Source: Bacillota bacterium
Lineage (GTDB): Bacteria > Bacillota > Limnochordia > Darwinibacteriales > Darwinibacteriaceae
Reading direction: 5' to 3'
NCBI GenBank assembly: GCA_012521295.1
Contig: JAAYMS010000057.1
Coordinates: 1 to 32,248 of the forward strand
DNA length: 32,248 bases
Shown: positions 16,541-23,662 of the stretch, piece by piece
Layout: each line of letters begins with the position of its first letter
How positions within the stretch are numbered: position 1 is the first letter of the stretch
Position numbers and translations under genes: made by a program
Notes under the pieces: generated by a model
Told to the model about the DNA's origin: nothing
Databases searched by the model: none
Seen by the model: the letters and a program-made list of their open reading frames with translations, nothing else

Positions 16541-17737
16541 CTATTCCTCTTTATAGCGCAACCACTTAACTATCTCTGACATCGAGGCTGTCTTACCGTA
16601 CATCAGCATACCTACTCGGAAAATCTTGGCGGACATCATGGCCAAAGCAGCAGCCGTGAGCACCAGAAGCCCAGCACTGAGTACCATCTGCCATAAAGGC
16701 ACTGAAACCATACTGGACCGGACAATCATAATTACCGAGCTGGTAAAAGGAAAGATGCTGGCCGGCACTGCCACGACACCGTTAGGATTGGATACAACTG
16801 GTGCAATAAATAGGAAAGAAAGCATAGGCAGCATGATCACCATACCCTGTGAATTGCCGGCACTCTGCAGATCTTCCATGGTAGCACCCATGCCCACGAA
16901 CAAAGCGGCATAAAGGAGATATGCCCCAAGCCCAAAGAAGGCAAGCTTACCTAAATCGGCTTTCATGAGTGCCTCCCCAACAGGGAAATCGAGGAGCATG
17001 ACTGCAGCGGGAATAATCAAGATCAGCCAAAAAGCAAGCTGCAGCACTCCCAGAAGGAAGTGGCCAAGTATCTTACCCTGCATGAGAGCACCCGGCGAGA
17101 TGGAGCTCAATACCACCTCCGCCATACGATCCCGTTTTTCTTGGAGGGCGCTCTGCATAAGCATGGTTCCAGAAGAAAAGACCAAGATGAATACCAGCAA
17201 AACAAACACGGTAGAAACAGCAATCTCTTCTCCAACAGGAAGCTCTACGTGAGGAAGGGTTCCTACCCTAATCTTGGTGGGCGCGGTCACATATTGAAGG
17301 GCCTCCCAGTCGAGGTCGGAATGCTGCATTCTGTGCTGCTGCAGGTACTGAGTCAAGACCGCCTGGATATACGACCTGCCTTCACTGCTCATCTCGTTGA
17401 GAACCAAGTCAACAGTGCCTGTTTCGACAAAATCGGATCTTACCACCAAGTAACCAGCAGCATCTGCGTCTCGCACTTCCTGTTCAATCTCGGCTGGATC
17501 AGTGGGAACAGCAAAAGTCAGGTTATCGGGTGCCCCTTCACGTAGAACAGGAAGAACCCCCGCCTCATCTAGTACGTAATAGGTCACTTGGGCAGGCTGA
17601 TTCCAACGCTCTAGAAGGGCAGGTAAGCCTGCAAAAGCCACCATGATGATCGGCGTTATGAGGAGGCCAATGATAAACTGCTTGTTAGTGACATTCCGCA
17701 TGAATTCCCAGCGGGCCACTTTCCAGATATCTCTCAT
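16541..17737 (-). CDS. ABC-2 type transporter permease (NatB-like)
   Basis: N-terminal WKVARWEFMRNVTNKQFIIGLLITPIIM, large extracytoplasmic loop, then several TM helices; partner of the ATPase upstream. Confidence 0.88.
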   Translation of the reverse strand: MRDIWKVARWEFMRNVTNKQFIIGLLITPIIMVAFAGLPALLERWNQPAQVTYYVLDEAGVLPVLREGAPDNLTFAVPTDPAEIEQEVRDADAAGYLVVRSDFVETGTVDLVLNEMSSEGRSYIQAVLTQYLQQHRMQHSDLDWEALQYVTAPTKIRVGTLPHVELPVGEEIAVSTVFVLLVFILVFSSGTMLMQSALQEKRDRMAEVVLSSISPGALMQGKILGHFLLGVLQLAFWLILIIPAAVMLLDFPVGEALMKADLGKLAFFGLGAYLLYAALFVGMGATMEDLQSAGNSQGMVIMLPMLSFLFIAPVVSNPNGVVAVPASIFPFTSSVIMIVRSSMVSVPLWQMVLSAGLLVLTAAALAMMSAKIFRVGMLMYGKTASMSEIVKWLRYKEE

Positions 17738-18654
17738 GCGATCTCCCTCCCAGTGGCGATCTTTACGAAAATATCATGCAGCGATGGGCGGATTACTCGC
17801 AGTTCCCTTAAGCCTGCATCAAGAGGAATCTGATGCAAGAACTCCTCTAGACGCGCATCGTCTCTTAAGAATATGATCCAGCGCTCTTCACTCACTTGTT
17901 CCCAACCGGCAACAGTAGGTAACCGCATCAACGAATCAACGCCTAGAGGCGCATCAACATAAACGCGGTAGTTTCCGTATCGTTCCTTGATGTCTGCCAG
18001 CCTACCAGAAACAACCTCGCGGCCGTGATCGATCAAGAAGATGCGGTCGCAGAGCTCTTCGACTATGTTCATCTGATGGCTCGACAGGAGGACAACTGCC
18101 CCACTGGCCGCAAGCTGTCTAATCTCCTCTTTGAACAGATCCTGACTGACAGGATCTAACCCAGAAAAAGGCTCATCCAGCACTATGAACTTGGGTTCGT
18201 GCAGCACTGCCGCAATAAACTGTACCTTTTGGGCCATCCCTTTCGAAAGCTGCTCTACCTTTGCATTAGCGTATTCTTCCAACTCAAATTTGGCCAGCCA
18301 CCGAGCGGCTCGCTGTTTAGCTAGATGCCTGGGGACATTTTTCAGACTCGCAAGGAACAGCAGAATCTGCATCACCCTTGCTTCTTTATAGAGGCCGCGC
18401 TCTTCAGGAAGATAACCCACCAAGTCTTTGGGCACAGTCCGAGTCTGCGTGCCATTCATCTCAAAAATGATGTTTCCCGAATCAGGTGCCGTAATTCCCA
18501 TTATCATGCGAATTGTAGTCGTCTTGCCGGCTCCATTGGGCCCGAGGATACCCAAAATTTCTCCTGCTTGAGCCTGGAAGGAGACATTCTTGACAACATG
18601 CTTGTCGCCAAAGGACTTATTTACGGCGTCTACAACTAATGCTCTAGCTTCCAT
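17734..18654 (-). CDS. ABC transporter ATP-binding protein (NatA-like)
   Basis: GPNGAGKTTTIRMIMGI, LSKGMAQKVQFIAAVLHEPKFIVLDEPFSGLDPV. Start taken at ATG 18654 (MEARALVVDAVNKSF) after the SD GGGGGG; the listed ORF begins upstream at 18738. Confidence 0.9.
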   Translation of the reverse strand: MEARALVVDAVNKSFGDKHVVKNVSFQAQAGEILGILGPNGAGKTTTIRMIMGITAPDSGNIIFEMNGTQTRTVPKDLVGYLPEERGLYKEARVMQILLFLASLKNVPRHLAKQRAARWLAKFELEEYANAKVEQLSKGMAQKVQFIAAVLHEPKFIVLDEPFSGLDPVSQDLFKEEIRQLAASGAVVLLSSHQMNIVEELCDRIFLIDHGREVVSGRLADIKERYGNYRVYVDAPLGVDSLMRLPTVAGWEQVSEERWIIFLRDDARLEEFLHQIPLDAGLRELRVIRPSLHDIFVKIATGREIA

Positions 18655-18681
18655 CGCGTTCCCCCCTACTACGGAAAAATG

Positions 18682-18699
18682 TTCCGGGTTTGCCCGGAA
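18682..18699. promoter_or_regulatory. 7-bp inverted repeat, candidate operator, in the divergent NatA/sigma intergenic region
   Basis: TTCCGGG-TTTG-CCCGGAA with no U-tract; lies 17-34 bp upstream of a candidate extended -10 (TGGTATACT, hexamer 18716-18721). Confidence 0.4.
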
Positions 18700-18712
18700 A
18701 TTCCTGCCACAG

Positions 18713-18721
18713 TGGTATACT
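18713..18721 (+). promoter_or_regulatory. Candidate extended -10 promoter element for the sigma-factor operon
   Basis: TGGTATACT matches TGnTATAAT with one mismatch; no convincing -35 at 17 nt. Confidence 0.4.
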
Positions 18722-18820
18722 ATAAGCAAAAAACGCACGAGGTATGTACCAAAAAAAGGGATAAACTTTTCTGCTGCTCAATGGATATATAAAGTGAAAG
18801 CCAAAGCAAAGGGGGCGGCC

Positions 18821-19384
18821 ATGGGTTTGGATGAACAAGAACTAATCCGCGGATGTAAAGCTGGTGACAAGTCCTGTATGGAAATGCTCTTTCGCAGCCA
18901 TGTAGATAGCGCAGTACGGTTGGCCTTCAGCATCACCCGGAACTGGGCTACCGCAGAAGATGCAGTTCAGGAAGCCTTCATTCAAGCGTTCCGATCCATC
19001 GGTACCTTCCAAGAAGGAAAGCCCTTTAAGCCTTGGCTGGCCAAAATCGTGGTCAACAAGAGCAGGCGAATTGGAGCCAAGTTTGGGGTTTCTTGGGATG
19101 AGCTGGACCCAAACCAACCAAACGATACGGATGATGGTACTCCGGAAAGGCTTCTTATGGAGAAAGAAGACAAAACGAGGTTGATGCAGGCGATCAATCT
19201 CCTGGGGGAAAAACACCGTCTACCTCTGATCCTGAAGTACTTGAGCGGCCTATCTGAGGCAGAAACAAGCGAAGTGCTGGGAGTACCCATCACGACGGTG
19301 AAGTCTAGGCTCTATGTAGCACGCAGGCAGTTGGCCGAAAAGTTGGCCCTACTAGAAGGGAGTGAGCAGCGTGGAAAAGCATGA
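18821..19384 (+). CDS. ECF-type RNA polymerase sigma factor
   Basis: DEQELIRGCKAGDKSCMEMLFRSHVDSAVRLAFSITRNWATAEDAVQEAFIQAFRSIGTFQEGKPFKPWLAKIVVNKSRR (sigma region 2) and HRLPLILKYLSGLSEAETSEVLGVPITTVKSRLYVARRQLAEKL (region 4). ATG 18821 follows GGGGGCGGCC; the listed start at 18590 is likely too far upstream. Confidence 0.9.
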   Translation: MGLDEQELIRGCKAGDKSCMEMLFRSHVDSAVRLAFSITRNWATAEDAVQEAFIQAFRSIGTFQEGKPFKPWLAKIVVNKSRRIGAKFGVSWDELDPNQPNDTDDGTPERLLMEKEDKTRLMQAINLLGEKHRLPLILKYLSGLSEAETSEVLGVPITTVKSRLYVARRQLAEKLALLEGSEQRGKA

Positions 19385-19958
19385 CCGTATGGTGCCCAGC
19401 GACAAGCAGATCCGTTCGGCCCTAATGCTCCACACAGAAGTTAATATCGATGTAGATCGCATGTGGGAGAACATCGAAGCAAAGCTGGACGCTAAGCCGA
19501 CACGACGCTGGCAGCCCTGGTTGGGCGTGGGAACCGCTGCTGCTGTTCTCTTCATGATAGTACTCCTCAACTGGCAGAGCCCCCCACATCCGCCTGAGCA
19601 GTTGATGACTGAAGAGCCACAGATCATGCGCTTTAGTGCAATTGAACCTCTCAGCGCTGCGGCGGAAGTAGTTGGTACCGAACTCTTCCTGATGTTGACT
19701 GCACACCAAGATCTGGAGATTGGGCCAGGGCCGACGGTGGTTGAGGTCCTTGAGGCGAATACGCTAACTACCGCAGCCAGCACAGCAACATTAGAGCTTT
19801 CTGGTTCAAAGCTGATGGCTGGCGAAACAGCAGAACTCCGCTTGGAGATGGCTCTGCCAGCCAAGGGTGGACACTATCAGGTTCGTGTGCAGTTGGAGCT
19901 TTATACAGCCGAAGCTCCCGAAGAAGTGAGCATTTTTGCTCCACTTATCATGAAATGA
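19371..19958 (+). CDS. Single-pass membrane protein, putative anti-sigma factor
   Basis: GTG start overlaps the 3' end of the sigma gene. Cytosolic N-terminus of about 47 aa, one TM (LGVGTAAAVLFMIVLLNW), and a beta-rich extracytoplasmic part. The anti-sigma role is by position only. Confidence 0.6.
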   Translation: MEKHDRMVPSDKQIRSALMLHTEVNIDVDRMWENIEAKLDAKPTRRWQPWLGVGTAAAVLFMIVLLNWQSPPHPPEQLMTEEPQIMRFSAIEPLSAAAEVVGTELFLMLTAHQDLEIGPGPTVVEVLEANTLTTAASTATLELSGSKLMAGETAELRLEMALPAKGGHYQVRVQLELYTAEAPEEVSIFAPLIMK

Positions 19959-19976
19959 CAGAAAGGATTGATCTTA

Positions 19977-20723
19977 ATGACAGCAAAATTTGGTGGCAAA
20001 CTCGTCCTGACAAGCTTAGTTGTTCTTCTCGTCTTAGGAGCAGCACTAGGATCCTTATATTCTGACGGAACCGCTGCAGCCCAAGAGTCAACAAAAGAAG
20101 GTACACTGCGAGTTAACGGACAAGCAGTGGTCACTGGCCAGCCGGATATTGCCTATGTATCCCTAGGTGTAGAAACCCGAGGTGAATCTGCCCAGAAAGC
20201 CGCAGCAGATAACGCAGCCCTTATGAGCCAAGTCATGGCAGCCTTGAAGGAACTCGGGCTGACAGACAAAGAATTGAGCACCAGCGGATATAATGTCTAC
20301 AGCTACCAGCAGACTAACCGCAGTGACTCTGCTTCTGAAACAACAACAGTATACGTTGTCCAGAACCGCCTCAATATCACTGTCAGAAACCTCGAAACGG
20401 TAGGCGAGATCATCGATACAGCCATCGAAGCCGGTGCCAACCAGATTCAGGGAGTCAGCTTCGACATCGAGGACAAGCAGGCAATGCAGATGCAAGCTTT
20501 AGCAAACGCAGTGAAGCAGGCTCAGGCTAAAGCCGAAGCGATGGCTGAGGCCGCTGGGGTCAAGTTGGGTGGTATCAAAGTCATTACCGAGCAATACACA
20601 AACTACATTCCGTACACCGACACAGCTGCAGTCCGCACCTTCGCCTTAGCTGAAGCAAAGACTCAGATTACCCCTGGTGATGTGGAAGTCACTGCAGATG
20701 TAGCAGTGGAATTCTGGTTCTAA
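19977..20723 (+). CDS. Secreted SIMPL (DUF541) domain-containing protein
   Basis: Signal peptide; GTLRVNGQAVVTGQPDIAYVSLGVETRGESAQKAAADNAALMSQVMAALKELGLTDKELSTSGYNVYS, typical of the SIMPL family. SD GAAAGGA precedes ATG 19977. Confidence 0.88.
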   Translation: MTAKFGGKLVLTSLVVLLVLGAALGSLYSDGTAAAQESTKEGTLRVNGQAVVTGQPDIAYVSLGVETRGESAQKAAADNAALMSQVMAALKELGLTDKELSTSGYNVYSYQQTNRSDSASETTTVYVVQNRLNITVRNLETVGEIIDTAIEAGANQIQGVSFDIEDKQAMQMQALANAVKQAQAKAEAMAEAAGVKLGGIKVITEQYTNYIPYTDTAAVRTFALAEAKTQITPGDVEVTADVAVEFWF

Positions 20724-20740
20724 GTCAACACTATAAGACG

Positions 20741-20762
20741 AAACCCGGCGGCAGCCGGGTTT
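20741..20762. terminator. Bidirectional terminator hairpin between convergent genes
   Basis: AAACCCGGC-GGCA-GCCGGGTTT, 9-bp stem with built-in A/T ends. Confidence 0.75.
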
Positions 20763-22352
20763 CTAGCTTCTCTGTGATTTGATCTTTCTAATCTGAGCCA
20801 CGACTTCGCGAAACTGGCGGTCTAATTCGTCAGTATCGTCATCTGGGCCGGACATCGAAAGCCTGCTTGTCAAGTCGGCTAAGCGATTCTCCAGAACCAG
20901 CAGGCTTTCCTCCGTTGGCTGCTCTACAGCCTTCCGCCTCTTCTGAAACTCAGCATAGCTTCCTGCAAAACTTGAGATCTTACGTTCCTCGATTGATAAA
21001 ATCTGATTGGCTGTCTGACTGATGAATCGCCGGTCGTGGGAAGCAAACAGAACCGTACCCCCATACTCCTTTATAACCTCAGCCAACGCCTCTATAGAAT
21101 CAATATCTAGGTAATTGGTAGGCTCATCAAGGACCAGGAAGTTAATGTCTTGGAGAAATACCTTGGCAAAGGCACACTTCACTCGTTCGCCACCGCTGAG
21201 CAAACTCACCTTCTTGTGGACATCATCTCCGCGGAAGAGAAGACGGCCCAGCACCAACCGCACAAGCTGACGGGGATAGACTGCGGTCTCTTCGACATTC
21301 TCCAGCACAGTCTTGTCCCCGTCCAGAATGTCCAGGGTCTGGCTGAAGTAACCCAGCTTCACACTACCGGCGATTTCGATCTCAGGTGCTCCTTGCACAA
21401 TTTTCTTCAGTAGAGTTGTTTTTCCACTCCCATTGGGCCCGATCAAAGCAGCTTTGTCGCCCCGCCGAATGGTGAAGTTCACGCCCTGCAGCAGCTGTTT
21501 GCCAGGAAAGGCTATAGATAGGCTTTCTACCCGCAAGACGATTTGGTTGTAAACTGGACTCGGGGGCTGCAGATCAATTGACGGTCCTTTCATCTCAAAG
21601 GGCTTTTCCTTTACCTCGAGGCGCTCCAACCGGGATTTTAAGGACTTTGCGCCCTGCTCCACCTTAGCTTTACGTGTTCTAGCTGTACCTTTATGCAGGC
21701 GCGCTTCTGAAACACCCATTCGAGATGGTGCTTTCTTGGTAGAGCGAGCCTTCGATTCTTGAGTGCGAATTGCCTCTTCGAGATGCCTACGTTCTTTGAG
21801 GTAAGATTGATACTCGGCCCAGGCCGCTTCAAGCTGCTGTTCACGCATCTGATAGTAAGCAGTGTAGTTTCCCGAGTATACCTTTAGCTGGCTGCGCTCC
21901 AACTCCCAAATCTGAGTACAAACGCTGTCCAGGAGCTCACGGTCGTGAGAAACAACCAAGACCGCTCCACGAAAAGACTGCAGATCCCGCTCTAGCTTCT
22001 CGATACCTTGAATATCTAAGTTGGTAGTGGGCTCATCGAGCACGAGCAGGTGAGGGCTGTCAGCAAAAAGACGCGCGAGCCTCTCGCGAGTTCGCTCTCC
22101 ACCACTCAAGTAACCTCGATTTCCTCCGTCTTCCACCAGCTGAGATAGATACCCGGCCCGACCGTAGGTCTCAATCAAGCCCTCCTCCGGCGCGAGTTCT
22201 CCAACCAGAATCCTCAACAGCGTCGTCTTACCTTCACCATTTCTGCCTACCAGGCCAATACGGTCAGCCATGTAGATATCGATGGCTGGGATATCTATGA
22301 TGCAGCGTGAACCAAAAAAGTGTCGTAAATCTCGTGCTTTGACTAAGAGCAT
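20763..22352 (-). CDS. ABC-F family ATPase (antibiotic-resistance/ribosome-protection type candidate)
   Basis: Two ABC domains (GRNGEGKTTLL / LSGGERTRERLARLFADSPHLLVLDEPTTNLD and GPNGSGKTTLLKK / LSGGERVKCAFAKVFLQDINFLVLDEPTNYLD), a basic interdomain linker and no TM segment. Start at ATG 22352 (MLLVKARDLRHFFG) after SD GGAGGGG. Confidence 0.92.
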   Translation of the reverse strand: MLLVKARDLRHFFGSRCIIDIPAIDIYMADRIGLVGRNGEGKTTLLRILVGELAPEEGLIETYGRAGYLSQLVEDGGNRGYLSGGERTRERLARLFADSPHLLVLDEPTTNLDIQGIEKLERDLQSFRGAVLVVSHDRELLDSVCTQIWELERSQLKVYSGNYTAYYQMREQQLEAAWAEYQSYLKERRHLEEAIRTQESKARSTKKAPSRMGVSEARLHKGTARTRKAKVEQGAKSLKSRLERLEVKEKPFEMKGPSIDLQPPSPVYNQIVLRVESLSIAFPGKQLLQGVNFTIRRGDKAALIGPNGSGKTTLLKKIVQGAPEIEIAGSVKLGYFSQTLDILDGDKTVLENVEETAVYPRQLVRLVLGRLLFRGDDVHKKVSLLSGGERVKCAFAKVFLQDINFLVLDEPTNYLDIDSIEALAEVIKEYGGTVLFASHDRRFISQTANQILSIEERKISSFAGSYAEFQKRRKAVEQPTEESLLVLENRLADLTSRLSMSGPDDDTDELDRQFREVVAQIRKIKSQRS

Positions 22353-22381
22353 AAAAAAACCCCTCCAGACGTCTAGAGAGG
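22353..22381 (-). terminator. Intrinsic terminator/attenuator in the ABC-F 5' leader, overlapping the SD
   Basis: The - strand reads CCTCTCTAG-ACGT-CTGGAGGGG-TTTTTTT-ATG: 9 continuous base pairs (2 G-U), tetraloop, 7-nt U-tract ending at the start codon. Confidence 0.8.
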
Positions 22382-22457
22382 ATTGTGGCGCAAGCAAACC
22401 TTCCCTCCGAAAGGGCGGGTCAGGTAGTATAAACATGTTATTCGGCGGCCAGCAATC

Positions 22458-22502
22458 CTAACTAGAACAGACTTGCATACAAAAGAGCACCACGGGCCTC
22501 AT
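22458..22502 (-). CDS. Candidate 14-aa leader peptide (uORF) in the ABC-F leader
   Basis: The - strand reads ATG AGG CCC GTG GTG CTC TTT TGT ATG CAA GTC TGT TCT AGT TAG = MRPVVLFCMQVCSS. The upstream SD is weak (CATCCGGG-ATG). Confidence 0.35.
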   Translation of the reverse strand: MRPVVLFCMQVCSS

Positions 22503-22593
22503 CCCGGATGCTAATGCACTGTTTTGGCTTGTTCTAATTGGACTTAGAGCCGCATTCCCTTCACACTTACCCTTTCTCGAGTTGTTTACATTT

Positions 22594-22622
22594 ATCATAC
22601 ATCAATAGACGGACACTATCAA
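22594..22622 (-). promoter_or_regulatory. Sigma-A-type promoter for the ABC-F transcript
   Basis: The - strand reads TTGATA-N17-TATGAT (-35 at 22617-22622, -10 at 22594-22599), each hexamer 5/6 to consensus with ideal spacing. Confidence 0.75.
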
Positions 22623-22652
22623 GCGAGCGAAACGGATTTCATGTGAAAAATA

Positions 22653-22675
22653 AGGGCCGCGGGAAAAGCGGCCCT
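22653..22675 (-). terminator. Intrinsic terminator of the aldo/keto reductase gene
   Basis: The - strand reads AGGGCCGC-TTTTCCC-GCGGCCCT-TATTTTTC, just after the stop at 22682. Confidence 0.85.
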
Positions 22676-22681
22676 CCATAT

Positions 22682-23632
22682 CTATTGAGCTGGGAAAAGC
22701 TCGTCGATGCGTTCTAATACCTCTGTTGGAAGTTCGACTTCAGCAGCCTTCACGTTCTGCTCGATCTGTTCAGGCCTGCTGGCACCTACCAAAGCACTTG
22801 CTACGATTGGGTCACGGATTACCCAGGCCAGTGCCAACTCAACCAGGGTGATGCCGAGGGATTGGGCGATTTGCTCAAGCTCATCCACTTTGGCTAGGTT
22901 TTCCGGTGTCAGCCAGTTCTTAATCGAGAAGTTGATCTCACCTTTGGCTGCCCGGCTGTCTTCAGGAATCCGTCCTCCCCTGTACTTCCCGGTTAAGATG
23001 CCTTGAGCTAGAGGCGAGAATACAACCTGTCCGATGCCGTATTTCCGGCTTACAGGAATAACCTCACGCTCGATATACCGATTGAGGAGGTTATACTGAG
23101 GCTGATTCACTACAATCCGATCTAAGAGATAGCGGTCTGCAATTGCCACTGCCTCTTCAATCTGAGCAGCACTCCATTCACTTACCCCTGCGTAGAGGAT
23201 CTTACCTTGCGTAATCAGATCATCAATTACCCGCAGGGTTTCTTCCACAGGCGTCTCGGAATCATAACGATGGCAGTAGAAGATATCGACGTAGTCAAGC
23301 TGCATCCTTCTCAGGCTCTGATGCAACTGCTCAAATACATGCTTGCGAGAAAGCCCTCGATCGTTCGGCCCATCACCCATCGGCCAAAACGCCTTGGTTG
23401 TGATCACATAGGATTCGCGAGGATAGTCACGTAGGGCCTTAGCCATCACCCGTTCGCCTTCTCCTCGCTCATATACGTTAGCTGAGTCAAAGAAGTTGAC
23501 TCCCAGTTCGTAGGCCCGCTTGATGGTGCGGATAGCCACGTCATCACCAACGGTCTTACCATAGGTCAGCCAGCTGCCTAAGCTGATGACACTGACCTTC
23601 AAACCTGAACTGCCTAACCTGCGATACTTCAC
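22682..23632 (-). CDS. Aldo/keto reductase family oxidoreductase
   Basis: MKYRRLGSSGLKVSVISLGSW, NFFDSANVYERGEGERVMAKAL, QLDYVDIFYCHRYD, VFSPLAQGILTGKYRGG. Confidence 0.93.
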   Translation of the reverse strand: MKYRRLGSSGLKVSVISLGSWLTYGKTVGDDVAIRTIKRAYELGVNFFDSANVYERGEGERVMAKALRDYPRESYVITTKAFWPMGDGPNDRGLSRKHVFEQLHQSLRRMQLDYVDIFYCHRYDSETPVEETLRVIDDLITQGKILYAGVSEWSAAQIEEAVAIADRYLLDRIVVNQPQYNLLNRYIEREVIPVSRKYGIGQVVFSPLAQGILTGKYRGGRIPEDSRAAKGEINFSIKNWLTPENLAKVDELEQIAQSLGITLVELALAWVIRDPIVASALVGASRPEQIEQNVKAAEVELPTEVLERIDELFPAQ

Positions 23633-23662
23633 TACTCAGCACCTCTTTCCCTGATTTTATTT

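Noticed and set aside
18590-18820. N-terminal extension of the sigma factor ORF
   Set aside because: It covers the promoter, the palindrome and the start of the divergent NatA-like gene. The conserved ECF N-terminus begins at ATG 18821 with an SD.
22353-22436. In-frame N-terminal extension of the ABC-F ORF (MFILPDPPFRREGLLAPQSSLDVWRGFF...)
   Set aside because: No SD before the ATG at 22436, and the extension is encoded through the terminator hairpin and U-tract. The ATG at 22352 has a good SD and starts the conserved ABC-F N-terminus.
22437-22590. T-box or other known metabolite riboswitch in the ABC-F leader
   Set aside because: No T-box (TGGNACC-like) sequence or recognisable riboswitch core was seen; uORF/attenuator features explain it better.
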